A stretch of 64,000 bases of DNA, taken from the NCBI GenBank assembly GCA_040768905.1, contig JAXGMA010000001.1, positions 1,674,001 to 1,738,000 on the forward strand, read 5' to 3'. The stretch comes from SZUA-584 sp040768905 (GTDB lineage Bacteria > Bacillota > Clostridia > Christensenellales > SZUA-584). Every line of letters begins with the position of its first letter. Within the stretch, counting starts at the first letter, position 1. The position numbers and the translations under genes were made by a program. This document shows, one piece after another, positions 34,190 through 41,609 of the stretch. The notes beneath the pieces were generated by a model. The model had not been told where the DNA came from. It saw only the letters and a program-made list of their open reading frames with translations, and searched no databases.

Positions 34190-34229
34190 CAATAGCGACA
34201 GATGACAAACTTGTGAAAATTCAAGTATA

Positions 34230-34823
34230 TTATGGTATGTAATGCCGAACGCGCAGGCGCGCGCCCGTTTGTTCCGCGATCCTGCGGCATTTTTCAACTT
34301 CTTCCTCGCCGATGATATCGACAACAGACATCACAGTATCAATGCCGTGGCTCAAGCAGCTCTTTGCGAAAGAGAGCATATGCGCATAGGCCTCCTTGCC
34401 GAATTCACTCCGGCACAGGCGCTGGTATTCTTTTGCTGACGATGCGTTGAGGCTGATGGAAACCACATCGATAAGGCCTGCAAGCCCGGGGACGATATCA
34501 TGGCCTGCGCAGGCGCTGCCCTGGCCGTTGGTATTGAGCCGAATGTGCACGCCGCGGCTTTTTAAGTATTTGGCGACCTTGATCATCACTTTGTACCGCA
34601 TCGTCGGCTCACCGAAGCCGCAGAAAACCGCCTTTTCCACATGATCGATCTGCTCGAACTCTTTGATGATATCTTCCGCTTCAGGCTCTTTTTCGAGTAC
34701 AAGGTGATAACCGCCCACACCGTCCTTAGAATTTCTCACGCAAAACACACAGTCGTTTGTGCATTGGTTGGTCAGGTTGATGTAAAACGCTTCCCCGATT
34801 TTGTAGATGTAAGTATCGCTCAT
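34230..34823 (-). CDS. TatD-associated radical SAM protein
   Basis: 197 residues with a radical SAM cluster motif CTNDCVFC (C-x3-C-x2-C) near residue 21, the GGEP-like CGFGEPT, and NTNGQG. Proteins of this type regularly sit beside tatD in anaerobes (the TatD-linked rSAM family); their substrate is unknown. Here the ATG overlaps the tatD stop in ATGA, so expression is coupled. The nearest ribosome-site-like sequence, AAAGGA, is rather far upstream, consistent with reliance on coupling. Confidence 0.85.
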   Translation of the reverse strand: MSDTYIYKIGEAFYINLTNQCTNDCVFCVRNSKDGVGGYHLVLEKEPEAEDIIKEFEQIDHVEKAVFCGFGEPTMRYKVMIKVAKYLKSRGVHIRLNTNGQGSACAGHDIVPGLAGLIDVVSISLNASSAKEYQRLCRSEFGKEAYAHMLSFAKSCLSHGIDTVMSVVDIIGEEEVEKCRRIAEQTGARLRVRHYIP

Positions 34824-35584
34824 GGTGTTTTAAAAAGTCCTTTTGCGTTATTTTCGTTGATCTCACACATCTGCTCAAACGAGATGCCTTTGATTTCAGC
34901 CAGCCTCTGCAGCACATGGCGCACGCCTGAAGGGTCGTTGCGGCGGCCGCGCACCGGCTCCGGCGAAAGGTACGGGCAGTCCGTCTCGGCCATCAGGCGA
35001 TCGAGCGGCACGATTTTTGCAGCTTCCACCGTCTTTTTGGCGTTTTTAAAAGTGACCGCACCCGTGAAAGATATCAGCATACCCAACTGCAAAAGCAGCT
35101 CGGCCGTCTCCGCGCTGCCCGAGTAACAATGCATCACGCCGCTTATGCCTTTGTATTCGCGCAGTATGGACAGCGTGTCCTGCGTGGCCTGCCGCATATG
35201 CACGACAACAGGCAGCCCGAGGCGTTTTGCCAGACAGAGCTGCTGAGCAAACACTTTTTGCTGCACATCACGCGGAGAAAAGTCGTAATGGTAGTCAAGG
35301 CCGATCTCGCCTAAGGCGACGACCGTATCATTCTTCGCAAGCGCTTCTAACCTTTCAATATAATCTGCGCCTGCGTTTTTGGCTTCGTGCGGGTGCACGC
35401 CCACAGCCGCGAAGATATACGGTACACGCTGCGCAAGTGCCGCTGCGGCTGCGCTATCGTCTGCCGTGGTGCCTATCTCGATCAGCCCCGTGATGCCTTT
35501 GGACGGCAGCTCCTGTATCAGTGTCTCTCGGTCAGCGTCAAAGCGCTTATCGAGCAAATGTGCGTGTGTGTCAAAAAGGCGCAT
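34820..35584 (-). CDS. tatD: TatD family metal-dependent hydrolase/DNase
   Basis: TIM-barrel metallohydrolase, 254 residues. Metal ligands are visible in FDTHAHLLDKRF, LGEIGLDYHYD, VVHMRQA, VMHCYSGSAE and ETDCPYLSPEPVRGRRNDP. ATG 35584 overlaps the metG stop (TGATG); a GTG one codon earlier is less likely. It is the middle gene of metG-tatD-radical SAM, a very common arrangement. Homologues are 3'-5' exonucleases. Confidence 0.93.
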   Translation of the reverse strand: MRLFDTHAHLLDKRFDADRETLIQELPSKGITGLIEIGTTADDSAAAAALAQRVPYIFAAVGVHPHEAKNAGADYIERLEALAKNDTVVALGEIGLDYHYDFSPRDVQQKVFAQQLCLAKRLGLPVVVHMRQATQDTLSILREYKGISGVMHCYSGSAETAELLLQLGMLISFTGAVTFKNAKKTVEAAKIVPLDRLMAETDCPYLSPEPVRGRRNDPSGVRHVLQRLAEIKGISFEQMCEINENNAKGLFKTP

Positions 35585-37512
35585 CACGATACTGTTGCAC
35601 CGGCGGGCAGCGCGCCGTCTATGGTCACAAGCTTTAATTCACCGCCGGATTCGGCGGCAAGCAGCATGCCGCGTGATTCCACGCCGAACAGCTTTGCGGG
35701 TTTGAGATTGGTGACGACGACGACCGATTTTCCGATCATCTGCTCCGCGCTGTACCATTTGCGGATGCCCGAAACGATCTGGCGCAGTTCGCCGCCCGTA
35801 TCTACCATAAGCTTTAAAAGCTTGTCGCTGCCTTCTATGGTTTCCGCCTGTTTGACGATGCCGACTCTAAGCTCGACTTTTTTGAAATCGTCATATGTGA
35901 CCACGCCTTCGGGCTTGTCTTTTTCTTCTTTTGTTTCCTGCGGTTTTCCGGCGATGGATTCAAGCGCATCGAGCTCTTTTTTCACATCGAGCCTCGGGAA
36001 CAGCGGCGGCATCTGTTTAACTGTGAGCCCGCATACTTTGCTGCTGAATTCCATAACGCTCTCCCACGATATAACATCTGCATCTTTCGCGCCGAGTATA
36101 TCCTGTATGCGCGCGGCTGTATCGGGCAGAAACGCTGTCAGCATCACCGAGATGATGCGCAGCCCTTCTGCAAGGTGTACCATCACGCTTGCAAGCTTTT
36201 CTGTGTCCGCTTTATCCCTTGCGAGCACCCATGGCTCCGTCTGGTCGATATATTTATTGAGCGCGCCGACGTATGCCCAGATTTCGCCCAAGGCATCGGG
36301 CAGCCGCAGCGCGTCCATATGCTGCTCCACTTTTTTGTACAGCGCGCCGCCCTGCTTTTTTATTTCCTCATCGAACGCGGTCGGCTGCGTATCGCAGGGC
36401 ACTGTGCCGCCGCAGTATTTGATGATCATCGCGGCGGTGCGTGAAACGAGGTTGCCAAGATCGTTCGCAAGGTCGCTGTTGGTGCGCGTCAACAGCGCTT
36501 CGCTTGTATAAACGCCGTCGGTGCCGAACGGCACTTCGCGCAGCAGGAAGTAACGCAGAGCGTCCACGCCGTAGCGCTCGGCGAGTTTGACGGGATCCAC
36601 CACGTTGCCTTTGGATTTGCTCATCTTGCCGCCTTCGAGCAGCAGCCAGCCGTGCCCGAACACGCGCTCCGGCAGCTCGACCCCAAGCGCCATAAGCATG
36701 ATGGGCCATATAATCGTATGGAAACGCACGATCTCTTTGGCCATCAGGTGCACGTTGGCAGGCCAGTATTTTTTGAATTTGCTGTCGTCTTCAGACAAAT
36801 AACCCAGAGCGGTGATATAGTTCGAGAGCGCGTCGATCCAGACATACACGACGTGGCCTGCGTCAAAGTCTACCGGCACGCCCCATTTAAAAGAGGTGCG
36901 CGAGACGCAAAGGTCTTCAAGCCCCGGCAGTAAAAAGTTATTGAGCATCTCATTCTTGCGGCTTTCGGGCTGTATGAACCCGGGGTGCTCCTCAATATAT
37001 TTGATCAGCCTGTCAGCGTATTTGCTTTGTTTGAAGAAGTACGCTTCCTCCTTCGCGAGCTCGACGGGACGGCCGCAGTCGGGGCATTTGCCGTCTTTGA
37101 GCTGCCGCTCAAGCCAGTACGCTTCGCACGGCGTGCAGTACCAGCCTTCGTAGTGGCCTTTGTAGATATCGCCCTGCTCATAGAGCTTTTTAAATATCTT
37201 CTGAACGGCTTTGACATGCCGATCGTCCGTCGTGCGGATAAAATCGTCGTGCGATATGTTCATGAGCTGCCAGAGTTTTTTGATGCCGTCAACAATGCCG
37301 TCCACATATTCTTTGGGCTTCATACCTGCCGCCTGCGCGACACGTTCTATCTTCTGGCCGTGCTCGTCCGTGCCCGTCAAGAACATGACATCAAAGCCTG
37401 TCTGGCGTTTGAATCTTGCAAGCGCGTCCGCCGCGACGGTGGTGTATGTGTGCCCGATGTGCAGTTTGTCGCTCGGGTAGTAGATCGGCGTCGTGATGTA
37501 GTACTTTTTCAT
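35584..37512 (-). CDS. metG: Methionyl-tRNA synthetase
   Basis: Class I aminoacyl-tRNA synthetase charging tRNA-Met. ATG 37512 follows GCAGGAGA; earlier in-frame starts lack a site. 642 residues: Rossmann core starting YYITTPIYYPSDKLHIGHTYTT with the HIGH motif, a zinc knuckle CTPC...CPDC, KMSKS in GGKMSKSKGN, an anticodon-binding helical domain, and a C-terminal OB-fold tRNA-binding domain (DFKKVELRVGIV..AETIEGSDKLLKL). That architecture is usual in Bacillota. Confidence 0.97.
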   Translation of the reverse strand: MKKYYITTPIYYPSDKLHIGHTYTTVAADALARFKRQTGFDVMFLTGTDEHGQKIERVAQAAGMKPKEYVDGIVDGIKKLWQLMNISHDDFIRTTDDRHVKAVQKIFKKLYEQGDIYKGHYEGWYCTPCEAYWLERQLKDGKCPDCGRPVELAKEEAYFFKQSKYADRLIKYIEEHPGFIQPESRKNEMLNNFLLPGLEDLCVSRTSFKWGVPVDFDAGHVVYVWIDALSNYITALGYLSEDDSKFKKYWPANVHLMAKEIVRFHTIIWPIMLMALGVELPERVFGHGWLLLEGGKMSKSKGNVVDPVKLAERYGVDALRYFLLREVPFGTDGVYTSEALLTRTNSDLANDLGNLVSRTAAMIIKYCGGTVPCDTQPTAFDEEIKKQGGALYKKVEQHMDALRLPDALGEIWAYVGALNKYIDQTEPWVLARDKADTEKLASVMVHLAEGLRIISVMLTAFLPDTAARIQDILGAKDADVISWESVMEFSSKVCGLTVKQMPPLFPRLDVKKELDALESIAGKPQETKEEKDKPEGVVTYDDFKKVELRVGIVKQAETIEGSDKLLKLMVDTGGELRQIVSGIRKWYSAEQMIGKSVVVVTNLKPAKLFGVESRGMLLAAESGGELKLVTIDGALPAGATVS

Positions 37513-37870
37513 GGGTATCTCCTGCTTATCTTTCGGCACGCGCAATAATCTTAGTGCATTTTGTCCTGACTACTAGGATAGTTTTCCGCCTGCGTTTTGT
37601 CAAGGGGAGCGCTTCGGCCTTGCTTTGTGAGGGTTGCGTGGTTTTTTGCGATACGATGTTTATCTGAGGGCTCTGCCCTCAGACTCCCGCCAAAGGGGCG
37701 CGCCCCTTTGGGATCCCGTCGTTTCGCCCTGCCGCTATGCGGGGGGGGATTTGAATTGGGAAGTATTGAGCGAAAATATAGAGTGTGGTATTATGAAAAA
37801 TGAATAGTATGGTTTCTTTGCCCTCGCGTTCATTATTACAGTAATAGTTACCCTATTAATAGGAGATAAA
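37513..37870. other. Intergenic spacer at the left border of the accessory islet
   Basis: About 360 bases without a convincing gene. It contains palindromic repeat copy A (37666-37711) and a G-rich stretch (37741-37749). A short frame at 37597-37803 lies across the repeat and has no ribosome site, so it is rejected. Base composition shifts to AT-rich from about 37790 onwards. Confidence 0.5.
37666..37711 (-). repeat. Two-hairpin palindromic repeat, copy A
   Basis: The hairpin GAGGGC-TCT-GCCCTC (37666-37680), nine bases, then a 22-base perfect palindrome CCAAAGGGGCG/CGCCCCTTTGG (37690-37711). It is the same two-stem unit as copies B and C but inverted. Confidence 0.8.
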
Positions 37871-38503
37871 GTGAACACAAATATAGTTTTTTTTGGTGTT
37901 AATCACTGGGATCCTTTAGGTCGTGAAAAGATAGTTTTTTTATTAAATAATCTTAAAAAAAATGGTTTTATTCCCGATTGTATCGCAACAGAATGGGATA
38001 AAAACACTGCCAAAAAAATAATAGAAAAAAGAAAATGGTTTATTTCATATGCCAAAAAGAAAGCCCCCTATTTAAACGACAAAACATTAGAAACTCTATC
38101 TAATACGTTAGCATATGAAGCAGATAGCCACATTTGTTTGTATCCAGACTTACCGATAATTTGGCTTGATGAAGGCAAAAAATATCAAGGCAACTACGCT
38201 GCGTATAGATTAAATATAACATATATACCATATATAGATAAGTTGCGATATAATGACAAAAACAATCTTCAAAAATTATCAAAAATAATTTGGAAAGAAG
38301 GTTTTAAAGGACAACCTGATGAAAGGGATATGACATTCTATAAAAAAATTCTTAATGCAATCAACGATAGCTATAAGAATATATTAGTTATTGTTAGAGC
38401 GCGTCATGCTAATATCGGTATTGATGGCTCATGTATTGATCTATTAATCAAAAAAGCATTCAGAGTGCAAAAATATATATTAAAATTCCGTTTATCCGTA
38501 TAG
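37871..38503 (+). CDS. AT-rich ORF, possible TraB/GumN-like protein
   Basis: 210 residues from GTG 37871, with AGGAG six bases upstream. Codon use and base composition are strikingly AT-rich compared with every neighbour, indicating horizontal origin. The N-terminus FFGVNHWDPLGREKI...PDCIATEWD and the C-terminal DERDMTFYKKILNA...ILVIVRARHANIG recall the conserved blocks of the TraB/PrgY/GumN fold: a GxxH loop, an acidic motif after PD, an ERD-like motif and a late strand ending in H. That placement is tentative and function is unknown. No signal peptide or membrane segment. It sits between repeat copies A and B. Confidence 0.6.
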   Translation: MNTNIVFFGVNHWDPLGREKIVFLLNNLKKNGFIPDCIATEWDKNTAKKIIEKRKWFISYAKKKAPYLNDKTLETLSNTLAYEADSHICLYPDLPIIWLDEGKKYQGNYAAYRLNITYIPYIDKLRYNDKNNLQKLSKIIWKEGFKGQPDERDMTFYKKILNAINDSYKNILVIVRARHANIGIDGSCIDLLIKKAFRVQKYILKFRLSV

Positions 38504-38514
38504 TCCCCTCCCAC

Positions 38515-38590
38515 GCAAATTCCGCAGGAATTTGCCAGTGGGTTTCCAAAGGGCAATGCCTTTTGGCGGGTGTGTGAGGGCAGAGCCCTC
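38515..38590 (+). repeat. Two-hairpin palindromic repeat, copy B, with an extra hairpin
   Basis: The hairpin CCAAAGGGC/GCCTTTTGG (38546-38566), nine bases, then GAGGGC-AGA-GCCCTC (38576-38590). A third perfect hairpin GCAAATTCC-GCA-GGAATTTGC (38515-38535) precedes it just after the stop of the AT-rich ORF; the set may also act as a terminator. Confidence 0.8.
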
Positions 38591-38609
38591 ACATCCCATG
38601 CGGATTCTC

Positions 38610-38867
38610 TTAAAAATCATCGTCAAACTGCAAGAATTTATAAGCCGGTATTTCCAGCAACTCTGCAATATCAAACAGCAAATCAAGCGAAACTGCCCGC
38701 TGAACGTTCACAGCCTCGACAGCACCGATATACCCGGCGCTCTTGCCTAATTTTTCCGCAAGCTGTTCCTGAGTCAAGCCTTTCAGCTTTCTGTAATAGG
38801 CGATTTTCAGGCCCAGTTTCATATATTTGCCGCTGTGTTCAGCTTTCAATACATCACCCCGTTTCAT
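38610..38867 (-). CDS. XRE-family HTH regulator
   Basis: Small DNA-binding protein, about 85 residues from ATG 38867; starts at TTG or at the ATG 45 bases further in are also possible because GGGGTGA lies inside the 5' end. The helix-turn-helix core is LGLKIAYYRKLKGLTQEQLAEKLGKSAGYIGAVE, followed by SLDLLFDIAELLEIPAYKFL, typical of one-domain Cro/CI-type regulators. It lies directly after repeat copy B and upstream of a broken Spo0E-like gene. Confidence 0.8.
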   Translation of the reverse strand: MKRGDVLKAEHSGKYMKLGLKIAYYRKLKGLTQEQLAEKLGKSAGYIGAVEAVNVQRAVSLDLLFDIAELLEIPAYKFLQFDDDF

Positions 38868-38990
38868 ATATAATTTTATCAATGAGAATTGACAGTTTGT
38901 ATTATTCTTTATATAATATTTATTATGTATTGGATAATGTTTTTATCTGATTCATAATTTAATATGCGTAAAACATAAAGGTTAATGGAT

Positions 38991-39196
38991 ATGTCGATTT
39001 CTAAATTCAGAAGAGCACTCATGTTTGAGCAGCAAAAGTTAACAATCTCGTTGACGAGGCGCTGGAGAACGGCACGCCCCTGTGCGAGACTGTTAAAATC
39101 ATGACGCAGTGTCAAAAGATCCATGATTTGATGCATGAAATGGAGTCAAACGAAAATCAAAAAGCAATAATGGGAAGTAAAGGTTCCGACATTTAA
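38991..39196 (+). pseudogene. Frameshifted copy of the Spo0E-like small gene
   Basis: From 39053 to about 39141 this is nearly identical to the intact gene at 39602-39692, differing at only two or so positions. Between the start ATG and that block one base is missing relative to the intact copy (the segment before GACGAGGCG), which throws the 5' part out of frame. The tail after 39141 differs. It is therefore an inactivated paralogue. Its last bases overlap the end of the second XRE gene on the other strand. Confidence 0.7.
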
Positions 39197-39432
39197 TTTG
39201 TGAACAAATCTGCGATCGACACTTCGAGGGCTTTTGCCAAGCCAAAAAGTTCAATATCCGTGACCGTTCTTGATTTGTCTTCGATCCTTGATATGGAGCC
39301 TCTGCAAACATAAACAGCCATTGTTTCAAGCTTGTTTGAAAGCTCCTGCTGGCTCATTTTCCTGGCCCTGCGATACTTTTTTACATTGCTCCCGATCATA
39401 TTCATCTCATGGCCGTCAATGATTCTTGCCAT
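39193..39432 (-). CDS. XRE-family HTH regulator
   Basis: About 79 residues from the second of two ATGs (39432), five bases after GGAGG. HTH region: MIGSNVKKYRRARKMSQQELSNKLETMAVYVCRGSISRIEDKSRTV, followed by DIELFGLAKALEVSIADLF. It is divergent from the intact Spo0E-like gene; the inverted repeats between them are plausible operators for this protein, giving an autoregulated divergent pair. Confidence 0.85.
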   Translation of the reverse strand: MARIIDGHEMNMIGSNVKKYRRARKMSQQELSNKLETMAVYVCRGSISRIEDKSRTVTDIELFGLAKALEVSIADLFTN

Positions 39433-39445
39433 CATAACCTCCGTT

Positions 39446-39511
39446 TGTCTTGACATAGGACAACATTTATTGTAATGTCAATTTCTACAGATTATATCCT
39501 GTCTTAGGACA
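39446..39511. promoter_or_regulatory. Divergent promoter with TGTC/GACA inverted repeats
   Basis: Two interrupted inverted repeats share the half-site TGTCTT...AGGACA: 39446-39462 (TGTC, nine bases, GACA) and 39500-39511 (TGTCTTAGGACA). A plus-strand promoter TTGACA (39450-39455)-17-TAATGT (39473-39478) overlaps the first. Likely operators for the adjacent XRE protein. Confidence 0.5.
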
Positions 39512-39544
39512 TATTAAAAATAATATTCCAGACATGGAGGCCAT

Positions 39545-39718
39545 ATGGACAAAGCAAGGCGCAAGCTCATTTGTGAGCAAAATAAGCTAGACGCACTGAT
39601 TGACGAGGCGCTGGAGAACGGCACGCCCCTGTGCGAGACCGTTAAAATCATGACGCAGTGTCAAAAGATCCATGATTTGATGCTTGAAATGGAAGAAATG
39701 CAAAAAGAAAAGGCGTAA
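39545..39718 (+). CDS. Spo0E-like small protein (57 residues)
   Basis: ATG 39545 follows GGAGG. The sequence reads RRKLICEQNKLDALIDEALENG, then ETVKIMTQCQKIHDLMLEME. It has the helix-turn-helix hairpin layout of Spo0E-type aspartyl-phosphate phosphatases: basic/hydrophobic helix, short loop with a Gly, and a second helix with an S/T-Q-x-x-D-like motif (here TQCQKIHD). Spo0E proteins dephosphorylate Spo0A-P to restrain sporulation. The match is by pattern only, and the canonical SQELD is altered, so activity is uncertain. Confidence 0.5.
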   Translation: MDKARRKLICEQNKLDALIDEALENGTPLCETVKIMTQCQKIHDLMLEMEEMQKEKA

Positions 39719-39735
39719 AGCCTTTTCGCGGGTTT

Positions 39736-39781
39736 CCAAAGGGCAATGCCCTTTGGCGGGAGCGCGGAGGGCAGAGCCCTC
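39736..39781 (+). repeat. Two-hairpin palindromic repeat, copy C
   Basis: CCAAAGGGC...GCCCTTTGG (39736-39756), ten bases, then GAGGGC-AGA-GCCCTC (39767-39781). Same order as copy B. It sits between the Spo0E-like gene and glyQS and ends the islet. Confidence 0.8.
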
Positions 39782-39831
39782 GTATCCCTTACAGCCTTAA
39801 GCCTTCCGGCACAGGGCCTTATAACACAGGC

Positions 39832-41217
39832 CTAATAGGCCGTCTTCTCAGCGATGTATGCGCCCACCGCGCCGATGTCGACACGGATCTGCTGCATGGT
39901 GTCGCGGTCGCGGATGGTGACCCTGCCGTCTTCCAGTGTGTCAAAATCTATGGTCACGCAAAACGGTGTGCCGATCTCGTCCTGTCTGCGGTAACGCTTT
40001 CCGATGCTGCCCGTCACATCAAAATCTACCATGTGGTCTTTCAAAAGCATATCGTAGATTTCCTGCGCTTTGTCGTTCAGCTGCTTCTGCATGGGCAGCA
40101 CTGCCGCTTTGTAAGGCGCAAGCACCGGCGATAAACGCAGCACGACCCGCGTCTCGCCACCTTCAAGCTTTTCCTCGTCATACGCATCGCAAAGCAGCGC
40201 AAGCGCCACGCGGTCAGCGCCCAATGAAGGCTCGATGCAGTACGGGAGATATTTTTCATTGGTCACAGGGTCGGTATACTCCATATTGACGCCCGAATGC
40301 GCCATATGCTGCTTAAGGTCATAATCGGTGCGGTCCGCAATGCCCCAAAGCTCGCCCCATCCGAACGGAAACAAAAACTCGATATCTGTTGTGGCATTTG
40401 AATAATGCGACAGCTCTTCCTTGTCATGATCTCTTAAGCGTATGCTCTCTTTTTTCATGCCCAGAGAAAGCAGCCAGTTGTAACAAAAATCCTTCCAGTA
40501 GTTGAACCATTGCATTTCTTCTTCAGGCGCGCAGAAAAACTCAAGCTCCATCTGCTCAAATTCACGCGTGCGGAAAGTAAAATTGCCGGGCGTGATCTCA
40601 TTGCGGAATGATTTGCCGATCTGTCCGATACCGAACGGCACACGCTTTCGGGTGGTGCGCTGGACATTTTTAAAATTCACAAATATCCCCTGCGCTGTCT
40701 CCGGCCGCAAATAGATCTCATTGGCTGAATCTTCTGTCACGCCCTGATGCGTCTTGAACATCAGGTTGAACTTGCGGATCCCGGTGAAATCGTGCTTCCC
40801 GCATACCGGGCAGTTGATCTGCTTCTCGGCGATAAAAGCCTCCATATCCTCCGGCTGCATCGCCGCGACCAGGATCTCTGTTTTCTTCTTTGCCGCATAA
40901 TCCTCTATCATCTGGTCGGCACGGAAACGTGTTTTGCATGATTTGCAGTCCATCAGCGGATCGGAAAAACCGCCCACATGCCCCGATGCCACCCAGACCT
41001 GCGGGTTCATCAGTATCGCGGAATCAAGCCCCACGTTGTACGGGCATTCTTTGATGAACTTTTTCCACCACGCCTGCTTGACGTTGTTTTTAAACTCGAC
41101 GCCGAGCGGGCCGTAATCCCATGTGTTGGCAAGCCCGCCGTAAATCTCTGAGCCGGAAAAGACATAGCCTCTGTTTTTACAGAATGCCACGATGCGCTCC
41201 ATTGTCTTTTTGTTCAT
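39832..41217 (-). CDS. glyQS: Glycyl-tRNA synthetase (dimeric, single-chain type)
   Basis: Class II synthetase charging tRNA-Gly. ATG 41217 follows GGAGG; the longer frame enters the T-box terminator. 461 residues. Visible are the N-terminal RGYVFSGSEIYGGLANTWDYGPLGVEFKNNV, motif 2 region IGKSFRNEITPGNFTFRTREFEQMELEFF, and motif 3 CIEPSLGADRVALALL, plus a C-terminal anticodon-binding domain. This is the archaeal/eukaryal-like alpha2 type common in Bacillota rather than the alpha2-beta2 enzyme. Expression is governed by the T-box upstream. Confidence 0.97.
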   Translation of the reverse strand: MNKKTMERIVAFCKNRGYVFSGSEIYGGLANTWDYGPLGVEFKNNVKQAWWKKFIKECPYNVGLDSAILMNPQVWVASGHVGGFSDPLMDCKSCKTRFRADQMIEDYAAKKKTEILVAAMQPEDMEAFIAEKQINCPVCGKHDFTGIRKFNLMFKTHQGVTEDSANEIYLRPETAQGIFVNFKNVQRTTRKRVPFGIGQIGKSFRNEITPGNFTFRTREFEQMELEFFCAPEEEMQWFNYWKDFCYNWLLSLGMKKESIRLRDHDKEELSHYSNATTDIEFLFPFGWGELWGIADRTDYDLKQHMAHSGVNMEYTDPVTNEKYLPYCIEPSLGADRVALALLCDAYDEEKLEGGETRVVLRLSPVLAPYKAAVLPMQKQLNDKAQEIYDMLLKDHMVDFDVTGSIGKRYRRQDEIGTPFCVTIDFDTLEDGRVTIRDRDTMQQIRVDIGAVGAYIAEKTAY

Positions 41218-41228
41218 GTTATGCCTCC

Positions 41229-41465
41229 GATAAAAAAATAAAGCCATTTTGTCCTTATGCTGGGACGAAAATGACATCTTTCCGCGGTTCCACCCGTCTT
41301 GGCGCACAGCGCCCTCTTTTTGGGGTTTCGATCATAGGGAGCCGTCAAGACTGACGGTTCCAAAGAAGCGCCCACACGCTTTGCACAGCAGCGGGCTTTC
41401 ACCGTCCCCGCTTCGCTTAAGCTGCGCCATAAAAAGCACATGTTCTTCATCGAAACAGTATTTAG
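41229..41465 (-). ncRNA. Glycine T-box leader of glyQS
   Basis: On the minus strand the conserved T-box bulge GGGTGGAACCGCGG (41295-41282) is present. It is followed by the terminator hairpin CATTTTCGTCC/GGACAAAATG (41273-41263 with 41254-41245) and a run of T. The stem I region (about 41460-41370) is rich in complementarity. Uncharged tRNA-Gly should stabilise the antiterminator. The specifier codon is taken to be a Gly codon from gene context; I did not locate it with certainty. Confidence 0.92.
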
Positions 41466-41473
41466 TTTTTTAT

Positions 41474-41502
41474 AATATACCAAAGCAAAGACCCAAGTGC
41501 AA
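41474..41502 (-). promoter_or_regulatory. Promoter of the glyQS T-box transcript
   Basis: Minus strand: TTGCAC (41502-41497), a 17-base spacer and TATATT (41479-41474), placed just before the T-box leader. Confidence 0.65.
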
Positions 41503-41609
41503 GCGTTTTGATCATCGGCAGCGGTTTAGAAGGCTCTTTGGGCGCTTGACTTCCTTCAAAGACTGATATACTATCTTTTTTGACACATAAAACGGCAAGG
41601 AGATGTCTC

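Noticed and set aside
37741..37749. G-run as a G-quadruplex or origin element
   Set aside because: A single homopolymer tract with no further G-runs in register; no support.
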